Part shown: piece by piece, positions 53,910-61,774 of the stretch
Layout: the number at the start of each line of letters is the position of its first letter
Numbering within the stretch: the first letter of the stretch is position 1
Assembly: GCA_022823725.1 (NCBI GenBank)
Contig: JAJEHL010000026.1
Coordinates: 248,001-312,000 of the forward strand
Direction of reading: 5' to 3'
DNA length: 64,000 bases
Origin: Candidatus Latescibacterota bacterium
Lineage (GTDB): Bacteria; Latescibacterota; UBA2968
The notes under the pieces: model-generated
What the model was told of the DNA's origin: nothing
The model's input: only the letters and a program-made list of their open reading frames with translations
Databases searched by the model: none
Program-made: the position numbers and the translations under genes

Positions 53910-54994
53910 AACACGTAACAGTGTACCGAGAAACGGATCGTTTTGCGGGTTGGCCCGCAAATTACGGCGTATGGTCGTGGAGCAACGAGATCGCACTGGG
54001 CTTTACAATGGGATATACAGATCTCCAGGGCGGTTTTCACGCGCGAGACAAAGAGCGTCCATTTGTGAATATGCAGGCGCGGAGCATGGATGGCGGCGAA
54101 ACCTGGGACGTGACACCCATGCCGTGCAAAACCCCGGGAAATCGCGGATTATCAGCCGACGAACACATGAATGAAGGATTGCGCGTAGGTGAAGTGCTCG
54201 ACGGTAAACACGGACCGATAGATTGTCCGGGCAATGTGAATTTTTCCCACCCCGATTTTGCATTGATGTGTGCCAGAACGGGCCTGGGCCCGGGGGTCTG
54301 TTCCTTCTGGTACTATTCACAGGACCGATGCCAGTCGTGGAAAGGGCCTTTTCGGCTCCCAATGTGGGGGCAAACCGGAATTGCTGCGCGGACGGATTAT
54401 CTGGTAGATAGCCCGGATCGATGTACGCTATTTCTAACGGCAAATAAGCGCAATGGACGCGAAGGCCGCGTATTTGCTGCGCGGTCTTATGATGGCGGGC
54501 GCAAATTTGGATTTCTATCGTGGCTGAGTGAAGAACCTGCGGGTTTTCAGATTATGCCAGCGAGTCTGCGTCTAAGTGATGGGGGTATTCTGGTTGCTGT
54601 GCGCTGCACGGAGCGCGGAGAATTTACAGCGTCGAAACATTGGATTGATACGTACTTGTCCGAAGATGACGGGCTGACCTGGACACACGTTGGTCGTCCT
54701 GTACCGGCTTCTGGCCAGGGGGGGAACCCGCCGACACTGACGCTACTGAAGGATGGGCGGATCGTTCTAACCTACGGTTATCGCGCAGAACCTTATGGTA
54801 TCCGCGCCAGGATCAGTGATACGACAGGCACCATCTGGAGCGAGGATATCGTCCTGCGAGACGACGGAGGCAATGCGGATATCGGGTATCCGCGCACTGT
54901 TTTGAGACCCGATGGATCTCTTGTAACGGCCTATTATTACAACGATACGCCAGAAGGCGAACGCTATATCGGCGCAACAGTCTGGAATCCCTGA
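53906..54994 (+). CDS. sialidase-like (BNR/Asp-box) protein, 362 aa
   Basis: Six-bladed propeller of the exo-alpha-sialidase superfamily. Asp boxes are seen as RSMDGGETWDV near residue 64, RSYDGGRKFGF near 196, and LSEDDGLTWTHV near 253. The candidate catalytic tyrosine region near the end (ADIGYPRTVLRPDGSLVTAYYY) is typical of bacterial members that act on unknown sugars. No signal peptide, as for the other enzymes of this cluster. It is translationally coupled to the oxidoreductase and convergent with the next sulfatase, whose stop is three bases away. Confidence 0.83.
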   Translation: MKHVTVYRETDRFAGWPANYGVWSWSNEIALGFTMGYTDLQGGFHARDKERPFVNMQARSMDGGETWDVTPMPCKTPGNRGLSADEHMNEGLRVGEVLDGKHGPIDCPGNVNFSHPDFALMCARTGLGPGVCSFWYYSQDRCQSWKGPFRLPMWGQTGIAARTDYLVDSPDRCTLFLTANKRNGREGRVFAARSYDGGRKFGFLSWLSEEPAGFQIMPASLRLSDGGILVAVRCTERGEFTASKHWIDTYLSEDDGLTWTHVGRPVPASGQGGNPPTLTLLKDGRIVLTYGYRAEPYGIRARISDTTGTIWSEDIVLRDDGGNADIGYPRTVLRPDGSLVTAYYYNDTPEGERYIGATVWNP

Positions 54995-54996
54995 AC

Positions 54997-56355
54997 TTAT
55001 TCCTCCCAGACGTTTACACCTTCACTGTCAAACGCCGGGAGCAGGACAAAGTGATCTTCTGTCTCAATCATGCGCTCGCAGAGCAAGCGATGGTGGTGAG
55101 CAATCAGGTCGCGATAATTGGGATCATCTACCAGATTATTCATTTCTCCAGGATCGTTTTTCAGGTCAAAAAATTGCCAGGGCCTGCCGCCCATGTTGTT
55201 TCCCTTCACGGTATATTTGTAATCCCGCGTGCGAAATCCCCGCCAAACTTCATCAAAAAATGGTGGCCGTTCTCGCAGTTCCGCAACAAATTCGAGCAAA
55301 ACGCCCTCGCGATCAAGCGCGTTGACATCCCCGTGAATGAGAGGCGTTAAGTTCGTCCCCTGCACCTTGTTTTTTGGGGTTAACCCCACCAGACCGAGTA
55401 ATGTTGGAAATAAATCTTCGGTGCATGTCGGATCTTTGATTACCGTTCCCGCGCGTTCTCTCACACGAGAATCCCATACCATGAGAGGAATCCCCACAGA
55501 TTCTTCATAGGGCCACTGCTTCGCACGCAAACCGTGTGCTCCCGCCAATTCGCCGTGGTCGGATAAAAAGACCACGATTGTATCATCCAACAATCCCTCC
55601 GCTTTGAGAAAAGCCATCATCTTTCCAACATTAGTATCCAGATTCTCAACCATGGCATTGTAACGCTTGCGATTGAGAATAAAAGTTTCGCGCTGCTGGG
55701 GATCTGCCACATCAAAATTTTCGGGTAATACAATATCTCTCGCTTCCCATGCGGATTGCACATCTTCGGGAGCCACAAAAGGATCGTGAGGCGGTTCCAC
55801 AGAAATGACCATACAGAAGGGTCGTTCGTCTGTGCGGTCTTTTATATAGTCCATACCAATTTGAAACAGACCATCGGTCTGATACCCTTCAATTTTTTTC
55901 GGCGTGGGATCGTCATCCTCAAAATAACAGGTGTCAAAGGGATCATTGCGGAGTTCAAACCCGTACCACTTTTGCCAGCGACCCTGCCGAGATCGCGGCA
56001 CCCGCGTGCGGTTGACCTGCACAGCAGATCCCAACCGCCCGTGCCCCCCATCAAGATGCCATTTGCCCACATAAACGGTCTCATACCCCGCCTCATTAAA
56101 CTCATCGGCCAGCGTGCGCTCTTCCGTGGACATTGCGTATTCAATCCCCGGAACTTTGCGGACATGTGCATATTCTCCAGTCATAAGTGTAAACCTGAAA
56201 GGCACACAGATCGGATACGTGGAACACGCATTGTCAAATCGAACACCCTGTTGTGCAAAGGCATCCAGATGCGGTGTGCGTGCATCCGGATCGCCGTGAA
56301 CTCCAAGAGCCTGCCGGCGCAATTGGTCGCTTAATAAAACGAGTAGGTTTGGCAT
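54997..56355 (-). CDS. sulfatase with atypical C-V-P-F-R active-site motif, 452 aa
   Basis: Alkaline-phosphatase-fold sulfatase on the minus strand. The metal ligand region is LLSDQLRRQALG, the formylglycine cysteine is Cys50 in CVPFRFTLMTGEY, GKWHLDGG follows, and FLSDHGELAGAHG is the second metal site. The fourth position of the C-x-P-x-R motif is phenylalanine where serine, threonine or alanine is usual, and SDQL replaces the common DD. This resembles a choline-sulfatase or phosphonate-hydrolase-like branch, so the substrate may differ from the others. The start was moved to the ATG with ggag six bases upstream, four codons inside the longest frame. Confidence 0.9.
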   Translation of the reverse strand: MPNLLVLLSDQLRRQALGVHGDPDARTPHLDAFAQQGVRFDNACSTYPICVPFRFTLMTGEYAHVRKVPGIEYAMSTEERTLADEFNEAGYETVYVGKWHLDGGHGRLGSAVQVNRTRVPRSRQGRWQKWYGFELRNDPFDTCYFEDDDPTPKKIEGYQTDGLFQIGMDYIKDRTDERPFCMVISVEPPHDPFVAPEDVQSAWEARDIVLPENFDVADPQQRETFILNRKRYNAMVENLDTNVGKMMAFLKAEGLLDDTIVVFLSDHGELAGAHGLRAKQWPYEESVGIPLMVWDSRVRERAGTVIKDPTCTEDLFPTLLGLVGLTPKNKVQGTNLTPLIHGDVNALDREGVLLEFVAELRERPPFFDEVWRGFRTRDYKYTVKGNNMGGRPWQFFDLKNDPGEMNNLVDDPNYRDLIAHHHRLLCERMIETEDHFVLLPAFDSEGVNVWEE

Positions 56356-56380
56356 AATGCACTCCATATAAATAAAGATT

Positions 56381-57013
56381 TTATCCCCACAACTCGACTG
56401 CCCGCCACATGTACCAGCTCCCCACTGACCGATAAGGTCTCCACCGCTCGCAATAGACCATCATTTCTTTTTCTGCTGGCAACTGGTCCAACCCATAAGT
56501 AAGCATAAATCCCTTGCGTACCCCCAGATCTTTTGTCGGGAGTACATCTGGCCTACCGAGATGAAACATCAGAAGCATTTGAACGGTCCACTCCCCAATG
56601 CCGCGCACCTGTGTGAGCTTTTCTACAATGTCGGCGTCCGACATTTCGCGAAGGCGTGAACCCGGGGGAATCAGGCCATCTATGGTTTTTTGCGCGAGAT
56701 CATTTGCTGCGGCTACTTTTGCCCGGGACATTCCCGCATTGCGAAGCATCTGATCATCCATGGCAAGCACTTCATCCGGGTTGATGTCTCTCCCTGAAAA
56801 CAACGCCCGAACCCGTTTGTGAATCGTGGCAGCGGCTTTCCCTGAAAGTTGTTGATAGATAATCGACCGCAAAAGCGCATCAAAAGGCTTTAATTGTTTG
56901 GGCAAATCAATGGCTATCGGCCCTGCCTGCTCAATTAATTGACCGAGTGTGCGATCACTTTTGCACAACACACGCATCGCTTTTTGAGAATCGTAACTCT
57001 GCACCTCAATCAT
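56381..57013 (-). CDS. DNA-3-methyladenine glycosylase, AlkA-like HhH-GPD, 210 aa
   Basis: Base-excision repair glycosylase that removes alkylated purines. The helix-hairpin-helix is LTQVRGIGEWTVQMLLMF and the catalytic aspartate is in DVLPTKDLGVRKG. The N-terminal part DALLRSIIYQQLSGKAAATI is the conserved helix pair of this family. Length 210 fits the MPG-II/AlkA short class. A strong caggag abuts this ATG directly, so translation may really begin at a GTG three codons downstream (position 57004). It lies between the second catabolic cluster and oriC. Confidence 0.9.
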   Translation of the reverse strand: MIEVQSYDSQKAMRVLCKSDRTLGQLIEQAGPIAIDLPKQLKPFDALLRSIIYQQLSGKAAATIHKRVRALFSGRDINPDEVLAMDDQMLRNAGMSRAKVAAANDLAQKTIDGLIPPGSRLREMSDADIVEKLTQVRGIGEWTVQMLLMFHLGRPDVLPTKDLGVRKGFMLTYGLDQLPAEKEMMVYCERWRPYRSVGSWYMWRAVELWG

Positions 57014-57133
57014 CTCCTGCGAATAATTGTTGCGATTGCCTGCCTGACGACACAGAAGAATATAAACATATTTAAAGAAAAATAGAAAGTTCTCCGTCAA
57101 CCTGATATACCGATCAACAGTAGATTTCCTCAA

Positions 57134-57500
57134 TGTGGATAACTCAATTTCCTGGCCATTGGATAAAAAAATCAAAACTCATTGATTTTTAAAGAGAAAG
57201 AGGGTCTGTGCACACACCTGTGCACAAGTTTTTGGGTGTGGAAAATAATCTGGATAAATTGTGGATTCTTTGTGTAAAAAAGATATCCACATGCTCAAGT
57301 GTGGAAAACCACACACTTTTTCCACACTTTTTGCACAGAGAAATACACAATGTCAAATTGGCAGAAACTTTCTTAGCTCTCTATTTTCCCAGAGGTTATT
57401 CTTTTTTTTTACATTTTCCACAGAATCCACAGCGTTATTATTATTGTTATATATTACAGTACATATTTTTATTCTATTAATAAAATAAAAAGAGATTGTG
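57134..57500. other. probable chromosomal replication origin (oriC)
   Basis: A cluster of DnaA-box-like nonamers lies just beyond the 3' end of dnaA. There is a perfect TGTGGATAA at 57134, and near matches at 57237, 57249, 57260, 57283, 57300, 57318, 57414 and 57423, in both orientations. A strongly AT-rich stretch from about 57432 to 57500 follows, suited to be the unwinding element. Two TGTGCA repeats near 57208 and 57220 are also present. No comparable cluster was seen upstream of dnaA or before dnaN. The rest of the 57014-57621 gap is non-coding. Confidence 0.85.
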
Positions 57501-57542
57501 AGTAAATGCCGACCTGGATATCTAAAAACAGGAATATAACCG

Positions 57543-57579
57543 AAAAAAATAAACCCCAGACGCCTATAAAGGTCTGGGG
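57543..57579 (-). terminator. rho-independent terminator of dnaA
   Basis: CCCCAGAC and GTCTGGGG form an 8-bp stem. On the minus strand it is followed by a T-rich run (tttattttttt). It lies about 43 bases past the dnaA stop and separates dnaA transcription from the origin. Confidence 0.88.
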
Positions 57580-57621
57580 CATATATTTTAGATCTATCTG
57601 CTTATGTCAACTGGGCTATTC

Positions 57622-59004
57622 TTAATTTATGATATGATCTTGTAGCTCACTGACAAGATGTTCAAATTCTGGATCCGATGATATTTTGTTCTCGACGCTT
57701 CGACAAGCGTGAATAACCGTGCTGTGATCGCGATTTCCGAATTGTACACCAATGGTTTTGAGTGGAGCACCTGTAAGAGATTTGCTCAAATACATACTCA
57801 CATGCCGGGCTGTTGCCACATCTTGCTTTCGAGTTGCACCAATCAGTTTATCTAAAGGTATTTCAAAAAAGTGAGCGGCAGCTTTTTGAATCCTCTCAAT
57901 AGTAACAGTTGGTCTGGTCTTTTGGGGCGGGGTTAGAAGAGTCTTTCGCGCTGTTTCAATCGTAAGTGGATAGCGTTGTAATTTAGTAAAGGCCACCAGG
58001 CGTTTTAATGCACCTTCAAGTTCGCGGATGTTGGTATTGATCTGTTCAGCTAAGAAACTGGCAATTTCGTGGGACAATGAAATACCCATTTCTTCTGCTT
58101 TCTGCATTAAAATTGCCACGCGCGTGGAAAGGTCCGGTGCTTCAATATTTGTAACCAGACCCCATTGAAATCGAGAAATCAACCGATCTTCAAACCCTTT
58201 GAGATGAGATGGCGGACGATCGGAACTGATGATGATCTGTTTATCTGCTTGAAACAGAGCATTAAATGTATGGATAAACTCTCTTTGGCAACCTTCGGTT
58301 TTCACATAATACTGGATGTCGTCAACCAGCAACACATCCGCCTGGCGATAGATTTGATAGAAATTAGAGATTGTTCCCCGTTCGACTCCTTCTAAATAGT
58401 CCGTGAGAAACTGTTGTGCAGTAACATAAACCACCCGTTGAGCTGTTCCCATTTCAATACAGTATGCACCAATAGCCTGTAGCAAGTGGGTTTTTCCCAA
58501 TCCAACGCCGCTATAAAGAACAAGGGGATTAAAAGCTGTTTGTCCAGGCGACTCTGCGGTGGCTTTTGCAGCGGAAAACGACACTTCATTGCTTTCGCCA
58601 ACAACAAAATTGTCAAATCGATACCGTGGATTGAGAGGAAATACGGGTTGGACAGGTCCAGGCTGAAGAGATGGCCCGACAGATCCAGGATCGAGAGATG
58701 TTTCCTGCATGAATTCGGGACCCTGTGTCACGGGAAGTGCCATTTGTTGATGAGTATCACCAACGGCAAAACTTATGCGTGGATTCCAGGTAAAAACTTC
58801 CTGGATGGTCGTTTTGATCAACCCAATATAATTTTGTTCTAACCAATCGGCATAAATTCTCTCGGGCACCACCAGAATAGCTTCTTCAGAGGTAAATTGC
58901 CGCGCCGTAATTGGAGCGAACCAGGTTTCAAAACTTTGACCCTGTATTTTTTCCTGGATGGCGTGGAGACACCGGTTCCATAAGTTAGAAGAGCGTTCAT
59001 CCAT
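57622..59004 (-). CDS. dnaA: chromosomal replication initiator protein DnaA, 460 aa
   Basis: Initiator ATPase that binds DnaA boxes and melts the origin. Domain I is at about 5-70 (SFETWFAPITARQF). A variable linker follows to about 125, then the AAA+ domain with YRFDNFVVGESN, Walker A GVGLGKTH at 166-173, Walker B VLLVDDIQY near 230 and the arginine-finger region ISRFQWGLV. Domain IV carries IGATRKQDVATARHVSMYL and the DnaA signature FGNRDHSTVIHA. Length is typical. dnaN does not follow; an origin-like region and unrelated genes do. A weak promoter candidate (TTGACA at 59305-59300, poor -10) lies upstream. Confidence 0.97.
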   Translation of the reverse strand: MDERSSNLWNRCLHAIQEKIQGQSFETWFAPITARQFTSEEAILVVPERIYADWLEQNYIGLIKTTIQEVFTWNPRISFAVGDTHQQMALPVTQGPEFMQETSLDPGSVGPSLQPGPVQPVFPLNPRYRFDNFVVGESNEVSFSAAKATAESPGQTAFNPLVLYSGVGLGKTHLLQAIGAYCIEMGTAQRVVYVTAQQFLTDYLEGVERGTISNFYQIYRQADVLLVDDIQYYVKTEGCQREFIHTFNALFQADKQIIISSDRPPSHLKGFEDRLISRFQWGLVTNIEAPDLSTRVAILMQKAEEMGISLSHEIASFLAEQINTNIRELEGALKRLVAFTKLQRYPLTIETARKTLLTPPQKTRPTVTIERIQKAAAHFFEIPLDKLIGATRKQDVATARHVSMYLSKSLTGAPLKTIGVQFGNRDHSTVIHACRSVENKISSDPEFEHLVSELQDHIIN

Positions 59005-59372
59005 AGTGCGAATATCCGTCTATGGCTGGCAAACACGCGCCAACTAAGGGAAACATCATGAGAATGCTTTAAGCATTGGAAACCGTTGTCTGAGGAATCC
59101 GAATATAAGGGAGGTTGATTTCGGTTCAGAAGCCGGAAGGCTCTCAATTGAGGGGGGGGAAATTGAAAGTATTCTGAAATTTTGAAATCGAAATATTTCG
59201 GTTATTCTTAACAGCAGACTACGGTGGGGGAATCCACTTCAAAAGTGAATTTCAAAAGATTCTGAAAGCTAATCGAAAGCTAAGCAATGAAATAAGTAGT
59301 GTCAAGAGTGTTTTGATGGAAGAGAAATAATAATAAACATTTGAAAAATAATAAAATAATAGTAAAAAGTCA

Positions 59373-59407
59373 ATATATAGTGTACAAAAAAAATGTACAC
59401 TATATAT
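59373..59407. repeat. perfect 14-bp inverted repeat with A7 loop
   Basis: ATATATAGTGTACA is followed by seven A and then its exact complement TGTACACTATATAT. The repeat sits between the dnaA and rpmH promoters, so it could be a binding site for a regulator of either, a hairpin blocking read-through, or part of origin architecture. In the minus direction the loop reads as T7, but no T run follows the stem, so it is not a classic terminator. Confidence 0.8.
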
Positions 59408-59448
59408 AGTAGTATAACCAGAGGACTCTCCTGTCAAAATGAAATCGC

Positions 59449-59477
59449 TTGACAAAGCAGATATGCACCTCTATATT
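59449..59477 (+). promoter_or_regulatory. rpmH-rnpA promoter (sigma70 consensus)
   Basis: A perfect -35 TTGACA and a -10 TATATT are separated by exactly 17 bases. The expected start of transcription is about 50 bases before the rpmH ATG. Confidence 0.85.
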
Positions 59478-59532
59478 CCAAACTCTTTGTCGATATAGAT
59501 AATTGAAATTTTTGTAGATACGGAGTAGTTTG

Positions 59533-59667
59533 ATGAAACGCACGTTTCAACCACATAATCGCAAGCGCAAAAATAAACACGGTTTTCGCGCTCGCATGAG
59601 TTCTCCCGGTGGTCGCCATGTGTTGAATCGACGGCGCCGAAAGGGTCGCAAGCAGCTATCGCACTGA
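59533..59667 (+). CDS. rpmH: 50S ribosomal protein L34, 44 aa
   Basis: Small basic ribosomal protein beginning [20 protein letters not shown] and ending GRKQLSH, with the invariant M-K-R-T-x-Q-P and GFRARM blocks. A ggag ribosome site precedes the ATG. The rpmH-rnpA order beside dnaA is conserved across bacteria. Confidence 0.97.
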   Translation: MKRTFQPHNRKRKNKHGFRARMSSPGGRHVLNRRRRKGRKQLSH

Positions 59668-59681
59668 TATGTAGGTGTGTT

Positions 59682-60011
59682 ATGGGAACACCCAACCTAC
59701 GCATCCGACGCGAAATTGCGAAAATTCGACAGCACGGTCAAATCTTTCGTGGGCGTTGGGTTCATGTTCGGATTGGTACTTCCGAGATGGATCTAACGCT
59801 CATTTCAATTCGGAAAAAATTTGGAAACGCAGTTCGGCGCAATCTCATCCGCCGACAAGTGCGAGCAATATGTTCCGAACGAATACCTTCAGGCCATCCT
59901 CATCGTCTGATGATTATCTCTATAGGAGATCACGCTTGCGGTGTCTCTTATGGCCAGCTCCGTCTTGAACTACACCTCGCATTTCAAAAACTCGGTCTTA
60001 TCGACTCCTGA
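59682..60011 (+). CDS. rnpA: ribonuclease P protein component, 109 aa
   Basis: Protein subunit that helps the RNase P RNA remove 5' leaders from tRNA precursors. It has a basic central strand-helix region with KKFGNAVRRNLIRRQVRAI, the RNR motif of the family, and the RLMIISIG strand. It starts 14 bases after rpmH and is co-transcribed with it. Sequence conservation is modest, as usual for this protein. No yidD gene follows, although one is often present between rnpA and yidC. Confidence 0.93.
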   Translation: MGTPNLRIRREIAKIRQHGQIFRGRWVHVRIGTSEMDLTLISIRKKFGNAVRRNLIRRQVRAICSERIPSGHPHRLMIISIGDHACGVSYGQLRLELHLAFQKLGLIDS

Positions 60012-60063
60012 TATTTTTTTAAATCCCTTCCATTATTATTCTCTGTTTAGAAAGACTGAATTT

Positions 60064-61761
60064 ATGGATAGACGTACGGTATTTGCCTTTGCGTTAATCG
60101 GCCTGATCTTGATACTGATGCCGTATTACATGCAATTCTTTCAAGGTGACACACCTCCTGTAGAAAAATCCGCCCCTCGCCAGAGCCAGATTGAGCCATC
60201 GCAGATTACTGACACATCTCCCGAACCTCGACCCACACAACAATCCGAAACTCAACCACCTCCTATCGAGAACAAAAGCCCAGCCTCTACATCGACGTTT
60301 CAGGCACGTGATATTGTCATAGATGCGGAACTCTACCGCGCTGTCATCTCCACGCGCGGTGGCGTGATTACCAGTTGGCAACTCAAGAGCTATTTTGATG
60401 GCAATGGCAATTGGCTGGAATTGATCCCATCCAACGGTGCTGGACTTGGTGCTACTGTTGCCAGTGAATCCCTAAATGGTCTCGAATTTACTCCCGACCG
60501 TGATCGACTTAACATTTATGGTGATACGCAAGATCTGATCGTATTTCGCGCTCAATCTCCGCGTGGCCCAGTCGAGAAACGTTTCCGATTTCAGGGCAAC
60601 CGGTATCGCATTCACATTTCCGTCATAGCTGAAAGTCTTGCTCGAGATGATAAATTAGGGATAACATGGGATGGAAGTCTCGCTGACACAGAAAATAAGC
60701 GCGGGACTTCAGAGAGTTTTTACGAAGGTGTTTACGAACAAATCGTTACCTACATGGGAGGGGAAGTTGAAACATGGGATACAGACCGCCTTCAAGATAA
60801 AGAGACGCCCCCAAGTGGTCAACTGACCTGGATTGGCGTGAGAAATAAATACTTTCTCGCCGCGGTTATCCCCGGCGAAGGTCGTTATGACCTCGACCTT
60901 TACGGCGATAATAAGATTGATCCTTATGGCTTTTCTTATCGCGACTTTGCTTTTGATATGTATGCTGATTCTGGACTTAATACTATCAATTACTCCGCGT
61001 ATATTGGCCCAATTTCTTATGACATTTTACGTGCTCAAAATCGCGATCTCGATGGACTTGAACGAGAACTGGACCTCGATGACTTTGTCGATTATGGTCC
61101 TTATTTTGTCCGCTCTATTCTCAAGCCAGTTACGATTTTAATTCTTAAAGCCTTTCTCGCCATGCACGCTCTGGTTCCCAATTATGGCGTGGTCATAATC
61201 CTTTTCTCTATCCTCGTCAAGGTCGTTGTTTTCCCACTTACGCACAAGAGTCTTGAATCTACTGCCAAGATGCAGACGCTTCAGCCCAAAATTGCCGAAC
61301 TTCGCGAGCGCTATGCCAACGACCAGAAGAAAATGAACGAGGCCATGATGAGGCTCTACCGGGAAGAGAAGATCAATCCCATCGGTGGATGCCTACCCAT
61401 GCTCTTACAGATGCCGATACTGTTTTCTCTTTTTTCACTGTTTCGCGGGACTATTGAACTCCGACAAGCCGGGTTCGCTCTCTGGATTACCGACCTTTCC
61501 CAGCCAGATACCATCCCCATTGGTGGTTTTGACCTGCACCTCTTGCCTCTTTTAATGGGGATATCGATGTTCATTCAGCAAAAGATGATGATGAAAGATC
61601 CCAAACAGGCTATTCTCGTTTATATCATGCCCATCTTTCTCACCTATATTTTTTGGAGTATGTCCTCTGGCCTCGTCTTTTATTATACACTCTACAATGT
61701 GCTGACACTCGCCCAACAGATCATCATGGAAAAAACCAAATCGATGTTGGGCACGTCCTGA
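60064..61761 (+). CDS. yidC: membrane protein insertase YidC, 565 aa
   Basis: Inner-membrane insertase and chaperone for membrane proteins. The first helix (VFAFALIGLILILMPYYM) is at about residues 6-24, followed by a proline/glutamine-rich linker and a large periplasmic beta domain (about 75-350), typical of Gram-negative YidC. The conserved C-terminal core begins with VPNYGVVIILFSILVKVVVFPLT, then the cytoplasmic hairpin and NPIGGCLPMLLQMPILFSLF, and ends with FWSMSSGLVFYYTLYNVLTL. The start was put at MDRRTV; upstream in-frame codons overlap rnpA. The periplasmic domain implies a Gram-negative envelope. Confidence 0.95.
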   Translation: MDRRTVFAFALIGLILILMPYYMQFFQGDTPPVEKSAPRQSQIEPSQITDTSPEPRPTQQSETQPPPIENKSPASTSTFQARDIVIDAELYRAVISTRGGVITSWQLKSYFDGNGNWLELIPSNGAGLGATVASESLNGLEFTPDRDRLNIYGDTQDLIVFRAQSPRGPVEKRFRFQGNRYRIHISVIAESLARDDKLGITWDGSLADTENKRGTSESFYEGVYEQIVTYMGGEVETWDTDRLQDKETPPSGQLTWIGVRNKYFLAAVIPGEGRYDLDLYGDNKIDPYGFSYRDFAFDMYADSGLNTINYSAYIGPISYDILRAQNRDLDGLERELDLDDFVDYGPYFVRSILKPVTILILKAFLAMHALVPNYGVVIILFSILVKVVVFPLTHKSLESTAKMQTLQPKIAELRERYANDQKKMNEAMMRLYREEKINPIGGCLPMLLQMPILFSLFSLFRGTIELRQAGFALWITDLSQPDTIPIGGFDLHLLPLLMGISMFIQQKMMMKDPKQAILVYIMPIFLTYIFWSMSSGLVFYYTLYNVLTLAQQIIMEKTKSMLGTS

Positions 61762-61774
61762 CAGGTTTATTTCT

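Larger units (their letters stand above)
59005..59532. other. AT-rich intergenic region between dnaA and rpmH
   Basis: About 530 non-coding bases hold the divergent promoters of dnaA and rpmH. Visible elements are a CGAAATATTTCG palindrome at 59189, a TTGACA on the minus strand at 59305-59300 that may be the dnaA -35, the long inverted repeat at 59373 and the rpmH promoter at 59449. No DnaA box consensus was found here. Confidence 0.7.

Noticed and set aside
57208-57227. TGTGCACACACCTGTGCACA repeat near the origin as a separate operator
   Set aside because: It is symmetrical, but short and within a region dense in TGTG/CACA boxes; I left it as part of oriC.
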